Shown piece after piece: positions 1 through 6,291 of a stretch of 14,652 bases of DNA. Origin of the DNA: JAIOIW01 sp050304175 (GTDB taxonomy: Bacteria; Pseudomonadota; Alphaproteobacteria; Rhizobiales; Rhizobiaceae); NCBI GenBank assembly GCA_050304175.1, contig JBNLDE010000082.1, forward strand, positions 1 through 14,652, read 5' to 3'. The first letter of the stretch is position 1. The number at the start of each line of letters is the position of its first letter. Both the position numbers and the translations under genes were made by a program. The notes beneath the pieces are model-generated. The model saw only the letters and a list, made by a program, of their open reading frames with translations, did not search any database and had not been told where the DNA came from.

Positions 1-246
1 GTGGAAACCGTAGGTGTTCATGAAGAAGGGGAACCGGGAGGCGCAACCGATGCCGGAGACGCAAACCGTGTCCTTGCGGTCGAGGCCCAACTCGGTCATC
101 GCCTTGCTGACGCCCTCGACGATGGAGAAATAGCCGCAGCCCGGACACCAGGTGGGCAGGGTTGCCGACCTGTAGTCGAGCTTGCCGCTGGCCTTGATCT
201 CGCTCAGCTTGTCTTCAAGGTAGACCGGTTCGTGAACGTTGTTCAT
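1..246 (-). CDS. korB: 2-oxoacid:ferredoxin oxidoreductase beta subunit (KorB-like), N-terminal part
   Basis: This is the thiamine-diphosphate-binding beta subunit of a 2-oxoacid:acceptor oxidoreductase. With the alpha subunit it decarboxylates a 2-oxoacid to its acyl-CoA and passes two electrons to an Fe-S acceptor in the cytoplasm. Only the first 82 residues are present; the gene runs off the left edge. Visible motifs are TWCPGCGYF (residues 32-40), with the CPGCG cysteines C34 and C37 that usually help hold an Fe-S cluster, and SGIGCASRFPFF (64-75), typical of the beta subunit. The diphosphate-binding GDGD region lies outside the window. The start is supported by a strong GGGAGG at 252-257, six bases before the ATG. 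It begins 16 bases after the alpha subunit stop, so the two are surely co-transcribed. 2-Oxoglutarate as substrate is inferred from the fused alpha subunit; pyruvate or another 2-oxoacid is not excluded. Confidence 0.9.
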   Translation of the reverse strand, partial: MNNVHEPVYLEDKLSEIKASGKLDYRSATLPTWCPGCGYFSIVEGVSKAMTELGLDRKDTVCVSGIGCASRFPFFMNTYGFH

Positions 247-262
247 TGCTGCCTCCCAGCGC

Positions 263-2068
263 CTATTCGGCCGCCATCGCTTCGCCGCGGCCCGCAAGCC
301 GCCTGATTTCGTCCAGGATCTCCCCGACATTCATCGGCGTGCCTGTGGTGCGGTTCAGCCGGGTCACCCCGCGGCCTGTCGCGGCGGTGACCAGCGACGC
401 GAACTGGCCTTCATAGTTGAGCTCGGGAACGAGGACCTCGCCGCAATCGGCCAGGAAATCCCCGATCGCCTCGACGGGCAATGGCGACAGCATCACCACC
501 TTCATCGCCGCGCAGCGTATCCCTTCCTTGCGGGCTTTGATCATCGCCTCCAGGATCTCACCGAAGGTCGAGCCCCAGCCGAGGATACCGACATCGACCT
601 CACCCTTGTCACCGAAGCGCTTCGAGACGGTCAGGCCGGGATATTTCAACGCCGGCAGCAGCTTCCGGTGGCGCTTCTCGTTCATCGCCTGGTGGTTGGC
701 GGGCTGGTCGTTCGGCCGGCCCAACTCATTGTGCTCGAGGCCGGTGACGGTATGCATCAGCCCCGGATCGCCGGGTACCGCCCGCGCGCTGATATTGTCG
801 CGGGTCAGCTTGTAACGGCTGTATGGCTCGCCAGGCGAACTGGACGCGGCTTCCTTGGCGCAATTTTTATGAAACGGATTTTCATTTGGTAATTCAACCG
901 CTTCGTAGCGATTCGAAAGGTAAAGATCGAGCAGAACGATGACCGGGGTCTGGAAGCGTTCGGCCAGTTCGAAGGCACGTCCCGCGCAGCGATAGCAGCC
1001 CTCGACATTGGTCGGCGCCAACACGATGCGCTGAGCGTCGCCAGCAACGCCGTGGACGGCGAGGTTGAGATCGGACTGCTCGGTCTTGGTCGGCATCCCG
1101 GTGCTCGGCCCGCCGCGCTGGGAGATGAATGCGACACAGGGCACCTCGGCCATCGCGCCAAGCCCCATCATTTCCGACATCAGCGCCAGCCCCGGCCCCG
1201 AGGTGGCCGTCGCCGCGCGGGCGCCCGCATAGCCCGCGCCGATGGTCGCGGCGATGGCCGAAATCTCGTCCTCGGTCTGCAACAGCCGGCCGCCCTGCTT
1301 GGGCATGTCACGGGCGAGCATTTCCATGATCGTCGTCGCGGGGGTGATCGGATAACCGAAATAGGTGTCGATTCCGGCGTCGAGGCAGCCACGGACGATG
1401 GCCTGGTTGCCGCTCATCATAACCAGGTCCGAGCGCTTGCCGCCGCCGGCGGGGTTGATCCGGTCGAAATGCAGCCGGAACGTATGGCCCCCGGCTTCAA
1501 ACCCGGCGTCGAAGGCGGCGAGAACCGTCTCCTCCAGCTTTTTCGACTTGGTGGCGAACTTGCCGCTGATGACCTGGTGGAAATATTTCGCCGGCATGTC
1601 GTACAGCCCGGCGAGATAGCCGACAGCGACGATGTTGCGCGACCGGGCGCTGCTGGTGATCCGCTCCGATATCTCGCGGAACGGCACGCCATAGGGCAGA
1701 TGCGACGAGTGCACGTGGGCGGAGATATGCCGGCCCTCGGCCACGTCGGACATCGGCGTGTCCTCGTAGATCACAGTTCCGAAATGGCCGACCTCATGGA
1801 CGTGCGGGATCGCGTGGCTGTCGTCGAGCGAGACCAAGCATTCCGATTGCGACTTCAGCGAATAGACCTGTTCGGAGGTGATCCGCGCACGGGCGACGCA
1901 CTTGCCGAAGCCGCGGATCTCGGGCGGGTAGACGTCAAAGGCGATCACGTTGTAGCCGGCCTTCGCCATCGCCTGCTTGAGAATGTCGCCGGCGGCGATG
2001 GTGCCGTCCCCCGCCGAACCGCAAATGGCGATCTGGATGTCGGTGTCCGGTCTTGCGGTCTTTCCCAT
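263..2068 (-). CDS. korA: 2-oxoacid:acceptor oxidoreductase, fused gamma/alpha subunit (KorA-like)
   Basis: A 601-residue subunit joining the gamma and alpha domains of 2-oxoacid:ferredoxin oxidoreductases, the layout of many 2-oxoglutarate enzymes (KorA). The N-terminal gamma domain (about 10-200) opens with a glycine-rich loop, CGSAGDGTIAAGDIL (16-30). The alpha pyrimidine-binding domain starts near 215 and shows GNQAIVRG (220-227), YFGYPITPATT (236-246) and QRGGPSTGMPTKTEQSDL (317-334), the last a hallmark of the family. The C-terminal transketolase-like domain (about 490-600) includes GWGSTFGE (497-504). The chosen ATG follows AAGG and leaves a 22-base gap after the upstream flavoprotein. 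An in-frame ATG at 2152 would add 28 residues overlapping that gene and lacks family character. Length and order are normal for KorA. Substrate assignment is from family resemblance only. Confidence 0.92.
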   Translation of the reverse strand: MGKTARPDTDIQIAICGSAGDGTIAAGDILKQAMAKAGYNVIAFDVYPPEIRGFGKCVARARITSEQVYSLKSQSECLVSLDDSHAIPHVHEVGHFGTVIYEDTPMSDVAEGRHISAHVHSSHLPYGVPFREISERITSSARSRNIVAVGYLAGLYDMPAKYFHQVISGKFATKSKKLEETVLAAFDAGFEAGGHTFRLHFDRINPAGGGKRSDLVMMSGNQAIVRGCLDAGIDTYFGYPITPATTIMEMLARDMPKQGGRLLQTEDEISAIAATIGAGYAGARAATATSGPGLALMSEMMGLGAMAEVPCVAFISQRGGPSTGMPTKTEQSDLNLAVHGVAGDAQRIVLAPTNVEGCYRCAGRAFELAERFQTPVIVLLDLYLSNRYEAVELPNENPFHKNCAKEAASSSPGEPYSRYKLTRDNISARAVPGDPGLMHTVTGLEHNELGRPNDQPANHQAMNEKRHRKLLPALKYPGLTVSKRFGDKGEVDVGILGWGSTFGEILEAMIKARKEGIRCAAMKVVMLSPLPVEAIGDFLADCGEVLVPELNYEGQFASLVTAATGRGVTRLNRTTGTPMNVGEILDEIRRLAGRGEAMAAE

Positions 2069-2090
2069 ATCCCTTGCCTCAGCTTCGCGT

Positions 2091-3125
2091 CTAGGCGTAG
2101 TGCCAGAAGGTCGAGTCGATTTCGCCGGCGTCGTTTTCGGACAGAAGCTCATCCTGGAAGGTACTGATCTCTTCCTTCCCGCCGGTCATGTTGAAGGCGG
2201 CGATGCGCCCCATCTTCTTCACGTTTTGCCAGCCATAGTAGAACCGGTAGTGGTTTTCTTCGGGCGACCAGATCTGGCAGACGTCGCCGGCGGCCCAGAT
2301 GCTCTTGTCGGTGGATTGCAGGTGCCGGTCGACAAGGACGCCGCGTTCCAAATCTACCCCTGCCCCCGCCATGAAAACGAGCGACGGCATCAGGCCGCAG
2401 AACGAAAGCACCACATCCGCGTCGATCGCCTGGCCATCGGTCAGTTCGACATGGCGCGGCGGTTTCTTCGCTCCGCCCTCCCGGATCGCGGCCACCGTGG
2501 CATCGGTGACGACGGCGATCCCCATATTGCGCAGCACGCCCGTAAACTTGGCCAGGTCTCCCGGGTTCAACTCGTGCGGCCAGAACAGGTAGTCCCTGCC
2601 GATGATCGTCACCTTGTAGCCGCTGCGCCGAAGCGCGCGCGCAAGATCGATGCCGATCATGTCGCCACCCAGCATCACCAGATGACCGCCCTCGGGCAGC
2701 GCGTCGCAGACTTCGCGTGCTTCCTCGTAGGTACCGAACTTCATCATCAGGTCGCGGAACTGGTTCAGGTATTCCGGAATATGGCGGCCGCCGCCGCTGG
2801 CGATCAGGAGCTTGGTATAGGACAGCGTTTCGCGGTGGCGCAGCACCAGCCGCTTCTGCGCCGGCTCGACGTTGGTGACCCAGGTGTTGCGGCGCAGTTC
2901 GATACGGTGCTCGTCATAGTATTCCGGCGGATGCAGCAGGAAATCGCGCCATCCCCTGTCCGGGCATTCGAAGATCCGCGGCAGCTCGTAGCGGTTGATC
3001 GACAGCAGCTTGCTGGCGGTCACCATGGTAATCCGGCTCTTGCGGTCGCGATCGCGCAGATGGAACGCAGCCTCGTTGCCGGCAACGCCGTTTCCGATAA
3101 TCACGTAATGTTCGGGAGTGGCCAT
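2091..3125 (-). CDS. FAD/NAD(P)-dependent pyridine nucleotide-disulfide-type oxidoreductase
   Basis: A 344-residue flavoprotein with the two-dinucleotide-fold layout of the pyridine nucleotide-disulfide oxidoreductase superfamily. The FAD site is YVIIGNGVAGNEAA (7-20); the NAD(P) site is VMLGGDMIGIDLARAL (150-165); the second FAD contact is IWAAGDVCQIW (276-286). There is no CxxxxC redox disulfide, so it resembles NADH oxidase or rubredoxin/ferredoxin reductase types rather than lipoamide dehydrogenase. It lies between the GltD-like protein (27-base gap) and KorA (22-base gap), so it is very likely a dedicated electron-transfer subunit of the same complex. As I recall, the 2-oxoglutarate:NADP+ oxidoreductase of Azoarcus evansii has an extra flavin subunit called KorC; this protein could be its counterpart, but I cannot align them here. 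The ribosome site is weak (GGTG upstream). Confidence 0.85.
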   Translation of the reverse strand: MATPEHYVIIGNGVAGNEAAFHLRDRDRKSRITMVTASKLLSINRYELPRIFECPDRGWRDFLLHPPEYYDEHRIELRRNTWVTNVEPAQKRLVLRHRETLSYTKLLIASGGGRHIPEYLNQFRDLMMKFGTYEEAREVCDALPEGGHLVMLGGDMIGIDLARALRRSGYKVTIIGRDYLFWPHELNPGDLAKFTGVLRNMGIAVVTDATVAAIREGGAKKPPRHVELTDGQAIDADVVLSFCGLMPSLVFMAGAGVDLERGVLVDRHLQSTDKSIWAAGDVCQIWSPEENHYRFYYGWQNVKKMGRIAAFNMTGGKEEISTFQDELLSENDAGEIDSTFWHYA

Positions 3126-3152
3126 CGTCGTTACACCGGCTCGCGCATGCGG

Positions 3153-5018
3153 CTATACATCCTGGTAGAACATTTCATTCTTGGTGATTGAAATACATTT
3201 GGTCGGACAGGCCATGTAACAGGCGCCGCAGCGGATACACTGGTTGTTGTCGATCCAGATCGCCCCGACCTTGTCCCATCTGGTCGCCTGCTGCAGTTCG
3301 CCATAGGTTCCGTCTTCCTTGATATCGACGCCCTCGACCAGCTTGATGCAGTCGCGCGGTGCCACCTCGATGCAGGCCCGGCAGAAGATGCAATTGTCGA
3401 CGTCGATCGAATAGCGGTGGTAGCAGAGGTAGCAGCGCTTGGCTTCCTCGTAGGCCTCCTCCAGTTCGAAACCCTTCTCCACCTCGTTGGTCAGGCCGTC
3501 GAACCGCCCCGACGTCTCCTCGGTCGGCATCCGCTGGCGCGGGATGAAATCGAAGGAGCGTTCGCGCAGCGGCTCTTCCACCGGCTCAATCTTGACCACC
3601 AGCTTGCGCCGCTCGTGTCCCATCAGCCAGGTGTCCATGGCGATGGCGATCTTGCGGGCGTGCCCGATGGCCTCGATCACCGTGGTCGGCCCGTGGACGA
3701 AATCGCCTGCGGCATAGATGCCCTCCTGCGAGGTCATGCCGTTCTCGCCGAGCATCACGCTGCCCCAGCGGTCGAGCTCAAGCTCGATGTCGAGATAATC
3801 GTTGACGGTGCGCTGGCCGATGGCGACCAGCAGGGTGTCGCATTGCTCCTCGAATTCCGAACCTTCGATGGGAATTGCCGCGCGCCGCCCATTCGGGCGC
3901 CAGCCGCCAAGCCGGTTCTGAACGAAGCGCACGCCCGTGAATTTTCCATCCTCATCTGTTAGCAAGGCAGCCGGCGTGCGCAGGCCGCGAATGACGATGC
4001 CCTCGCGCTTGGCCTCGAAGATCTCGTCCTTGTCGACGGGAATGTATTCTTCGGTCGTGCGCAGGTGGATGGTCACTTCCTCGGCGCCGAGCCGCCGCGC
4101 GACACGGGCGCAATCGAGCGCCGTGAAACCGGCGCCGACTACGAAAACCCGTTTTCCGACTTTCTTCGCCTCGCCGCGATGCAGCTCCACCAGGAAGTCG
4201 AGACCGTATTCGACGCCGTCGAGGCTGCGCACGACGTCCGGATCGGTATCCTTCAGGCCCTGCAGCGGGAGCGGCGTGGCCTCCATCGAGCCGGTCGCGA
4301 GCAGCACGGCGTCATATTTCGCGCGCAGGTCGGACAGCCTGACCTGCCCTTTGCCCACCCCGACCTCCACGCCCGACCGCAACTCGATGCCCAGCCGCAT
4401 GGCATTTTGAAGCTCCATGTCCAGGACGCCGCGCGGCAGACGGAACTCCGGTATGCCGTAGCTCAGCATTCCGCCCGGGCGTTCCTCGCGTTCGAAGATC
4501 GTGACATTGTGCCCGAAGGTCGACAGGTCGTGCGCGGCGGCCACTCCGGCCGGCCCTGCCCCGATGACCGCGATCCGCTTGCCCGTCGGTGTGAACAGGC
4601 TCTCGTTGATACGGTGTCCCGACGACTTGAAATCGGCAGCGAGCCGCTTGAGGTGGCAGATCGCCACCGGCTCGCCGTTTCCCGCCCAGCCGTGCCGGCA
4701 TTTTTCCTCGCATGGCCGCGAACAGATCCGGCCCAGCGTCCCGGGCAGCACATTGGCCATGCGGTTGAGCTCGTACGACCGGCCGAAGCGCTGTTCCGTG
4801 ATCATGCGGATATAGGCTGGAATGTTTGTCAGTGCCGGACAGGCCGACTGGCACGGGACGTTCTCTTCGACCCAACCGATATCGCGCGGATCGGTCGAAT
4901 AGCGCACCGGCGTCACGACTCTCTGACCGTAGGACTGTCGTTCCGAAAAGTCCTCGTCTTCGCGCAGGTAGATCTTCCGGCTTTCCTTCGGATTCATGCG
5001 TCCGCGCCCCCGCGACAT
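3153..5018 (-). CDS. GltD-like FAD/NAD(P) oxidoreductase with N-terminal Fe-S cysteines and C-terminal ferredoxin domain
   Basis: A 621-residue flavo-iron-sulfur protein related to the glutamate synthase small subunit and to the NfnL/NfnB subunit of bifurcating transhydrogenase. The N-terminal cluster region has C56, C60, C99, C103 and C107 (CQSACP and CSRPCEEKC). FAD binds at VIGAGPAGVAAA (151-162), NAD(P) at VFVVGAGFTALD (291-302), and the second FAD contact is IYAAGDFVHGPTTVIEAIG (434-452). The C-terminal tail (about 525-621) is a ferredoxin-like domain: CYLC (529-532), CIFCRAC (543-549) and a complete CIRCGACYMACP (594-605). The first repeat lacks its fourth cysteine, with Ala553 in the usual CP position. 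It likely moves electrons between NAD(P)H and the 2-oxoacid oxidoreductase encoded just downstream; no glutamate synthase large subunit is present. The start is uncertain: a second in-frame ATG at 4997 (614 residues) follows a weak CGGGGG, while the first has no clear ribosome site. Confidence 0.85.
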   Translation of the reverse strand: MSRGRGRMNPKESRKIYLREDEDFSERQSYGQRVVTPVRYSTDPRDIGWVEENVPCQSACPALTNIPAYIRMITEQRFGRSYELNRMANVLPGTLGRICSRPCEEKCRHGWAGNGEPVAICHLKRLAADFKSSGHRINESLFTPTGKRIAVIGAGPAGVAAAHDLSTFGHNVTIFEREERPGGMLSYGIPEFRLPRGVLDMELQNAMRLGIELRSGVEVGVGKGQVRLSDLRAKYDAVLLATGSMEATPLPLQGLKDTDPDVVRSLDGVEYGLDFLVELHRGEAKKVGKRVFVVGAGFTALDCARVARRLGAEEVTIHLRTTEEYIPVDKDEIFEAKREGIVIRGLRTPAALLTDEDGKFTGVRFVQNRLGGWRPNGRRAAIPIEGSEFEEQCDTLLVAIGQRTVNDYLDIELELDRWGSVMLGENGMTSQEGIYAAGDFVHGPTTVIEAIGHARKIAIAMDTWLMGHERRKLVVKIEPVEEPLRERSFDFIPRQRMPTEETSGRFDGLTNEVEKGFELEEAYEEAKRCYLCYHRYSIDVDNCIFCRACIEVAPRDCIKLVEGVDIKEDGTYGELQQATRWDKVGAIWIDNNQCIRCGACYMACPTKCISITKNEMFYQDV

Positions 5019-5024
5019 GGGTTT

Positions 5025-5049
5025 CGGGAATTACGGTTTCGAATTCCCG
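5025..5049. repeat. Perfect 8-bp inverted repeat in front of the GltD-like gene
   Basis: CGGGAATT and AATTCCCG flank a 9-base spacer. The repeat ends six bases before the upstream candidate start codon of the GltD-like gene. It could form an RNA hairpin over the translation start region or be a repressor site. No T-run follows, so it is not a standard terminator. Seen directly; function is inferred. Confidence 0.5.
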
Positions 5050-5060
5050 TTTCCGACATT

Positions 5061-5078
5061 GGGCCGACATGTCCGCCC
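5061..5078. promoter_or_regulatory. 18-base near-palindrome in the kor-like operon leader (possible operator)
   Basis: The sequence GGGCCGACATGTCCGCCC is symmetric about GACATGTC with one mismatched pair. It sits just downstream of a possible promoter (5094-5123), where a repressor site would be expected. No regulator gene is visible nearby, and chance symmetry in GC-rich DNA is possible. Confidence 0.3.
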
Positions 5079-5093
5079 AGGCGGAACTGTGCG

Positions 5094-5123
5094 ACTGTAG
5101 CGCTGGCAGGCGAATCCGCGCAA
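5094..5123 (-). promoter_or_regulatory. Possible sigma-70-type promoter for the kor-like operon
   Basis: On the minus strand TTGCGC (5118-5123) and TACAGT (5094-5099) are 18 bases apart, giving a transcript start about 70 bases before the GltD-like gene. The -35 match is poor (TTG plus one), so this is a candidate only. A promoter here is reasonable because the gap to the flavodoxin gene is 212 bases. Confidence 0.3.
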
Positions 5124-5230
5124 CAGCTTATTCCGGGATGGATCGGCCCGCACGGGCGACGCCGATGCACGGCGCTCGCCGGAACCGGTCATGACAGGTT
5201 CATGCGAATTACCCGGACGTTCGCTTCCGA

Positions 5231-5749
5231 TCAGACGAATTCATCAATGGCCCCGGACAGGGACTCCCAGTCTGTGAATTCGTGGTCGCTGGCCGGGTCG
5301 TCAATCGTCCGGCCCTTCAGCACCCGGTGCTCGAGGATCTGTTCCTTGTAGTAGCCATATTCGCCGTGGCGCACCGCCCCGGCGATCAGCAGGCTCTGGT
5401 CCGGCTGCCAACCCGTACTCTCGATAAACCCGTCGACGTAGCTCCGGGCGTCCGCCAGCCCGTCGGGGAACGCTGCGGCCAGGCTGACCGAGATGAACAA
5501 AGCGGGCTTTCCGCGCATGTTCTCGCGGTTTGCGATCACGAAAATTTCGACGTTTTCCTGGTGACGGTGCTCATGCACCGAACCGGCAACAATGATCTTG
5601 TCGAACGATGCGACGTGCAGGTCGCTGCGCGGCTTGGCGGTGTCGTACAGGACTGCGTCATGGCCCATTTCGCCGATCTGTGACGCGACAGCTTGCACGA
5701 TCTTTCGGGTTTGACCTTCGGTCGTGCCATAGGCGATCAGAATTCTCAT
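5231..5749 (-). CDS. HemG-like flavodoxin-domain protein
   Basis: A 172-residue FMN-binding flavodoxin-fold protein. The phosphate-binding loop is YGTTEGQTRKI (7-17). GSVHEHRHQENVEIF (56-70), LIAGAVRHGEYGYY (121-134) and the closing FTDWESL (158-164) follow the pattern of E. coli HemG, the menaquinone-linked protoporphyrinogen IX oxidase. Family members without proven HemG activity are common, so protoporphyrinogen oxidation is only one possibility; an electron carrier for the downstream oxidoreductase genes is another. The ATG at 5749 is preceded by GAGAGAG and gives the natural flavodoxin N-terminus; an in-frame ATG at 5824 would add 25 residues of unrelated sequence. The gene lies 212 bases upstream of the GltD-like gene on the same strand. 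The 192 bases between it and the tRNA hold no feature I can support. Confidence 0.82.
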   Translation of the reverse strand: MRILIAYGTTEGQTRKIVQAVASQIGEMGHDAVLYDTAKPRSDLHVASFDKIIVAGSVHEHRHQENVEIFVIANRENMRGKPALFISVSLAAAFPDGLADARSYVDGFIESTGWQPDQSLLIAGAVRHGEYGYYKEQILEHRVLKGRTIDDPASDHEFTDWESLSGAIDEFV

Positions 5750-5941
5750 CGCATCTCTCTCGGCTTGCCCCCACGTGTTGCTGCCCGCCAAGGTATTGAA
5801 ATCCGCAAATCGTGTCGAGCGCACGGTGCGTGCGGCATTTCGTGGCGGCCCGTTCGCCGGGCACCAAAATCTGCCCCGCCGCCAGCCGGCCGGACCGGGC
5901 GCAGTTCGCCTGCATCAAAGTTGGAATCCTGCCGCCAGCGA

Positions 5942-6031
5942 TGGCGGATGGGGTGGGATTCGAACCCACGGTACGCTCTCGCGCACGCCGGTTTTCAAGA
6001 CCGGTGCCTTAAACCGCTCGGCCACCCATCC
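5942..6031 (-). tRNA. tRNA-Ser (anticodon UGA)
   Basis: A 90-base class II tRNA with encoded CCA. The acceptor stem GGATGGG pairs fully with CCCATCC. The D region starts TGGCCGAGCGG. The anticodon arm ACCGG-TCTTGAAAA-CCGG-type stem and loop carries TGA. A long variable arm (GTGCGCGAGAGCGTAC) is typical of serine tRNAs. The T arm is GTGGG-TTCGAAT-CCCAC, followed by discriminator G and CCA. It reads UCA and, by wobble, other UCN codons. It is transcribed away from the membrane-protein gene and toward the flavodoxin gene. No Rho-independent terminator was seen after it. Confidence 0.97.
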
Positions 6032-6186
6032 AGCCTGGCCGCTGTATGCGTCATGCGCCTCGCGTTTTCAAGCGCGTTCGCGGTTCGGAGATGCAAAGCG
6101 TTGCGGGCAGGCAAACTGATCCCGAATCAGGTGCTTGGCGTATTCAACAATATATATACTTAGATACGCAAGTCTATTTGGTCGAC

Positions 6187-6215
6187 TTGACTGTAAGACA
6201 AATACCAATTCTAAA
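6187..6215 (+). promoter_or_regulatory. Possible promoter of the PTPS-related membrane protein gene
   Basis: TTGACT (6187-6192) and TCTAAA (6210-6215) are 17 bases apart inside a distinctly AT-rich stretch (about 6140-6260) in otherwise GC-rich DNA. This would give a leader of about 70 bases to the TTG start at 6292. The -35 match is good; the -10 is moderate. Confidence 0.4.
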
Positions 6216-6278
6216 AAACCGTGTTCATTATAAACCCTTTCGTAACAGAATAAACCGAGGTTTGCTTTCGATTCGGGC

Positions 6279-6286
6279 AGAGGGGG
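6279..6286 (+). promoter_or_regulatory. Ribosome binding site that decides a TTG start
   Basis: AGAGGGGG ends five bases before the TTG at 6292, the best Shine-Dalgarno match upstream of the membrane protein. It favours TTG over the in-frame ATGs at 6046 and 6091, which lie before the AT-rich promoter-like stretch. Confidence 0.6.
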
Positions 6287-6291
6287 CGATT

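Noticed and set aside
1052..2167. Long open frame on the plus strand opposite korA
   Set aside because: It is a reverse-strand shadow of the GC-rich korA gene, with a low-complexity Arg/Gly/His-rich product and no family motif.
1977..3191. Plus-strand open frame of about 400 codons opposite the FAD oxidoreductase
   Set aside because: It is antisense to a gene with clear FAD and NAD motifs; the product shows no recognisable domain.
4065..5351. Plus-strand open frame of about 430 codons opposite the GltD-like gene
   Set aside because: It runs across a gene with intact flavin motifs, an intergenic leader and part of the flavodoxin gene; compositional shadow.
6046..6291. N-terminal extension of the membrane protein from ATG 6046 or 6091
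   Set aside because: It passes through the AT-rich promoter-like stretch, lacks a ribosome site and adds an atypical polar leader; the TTG at 6292 has AGAGGGGG.
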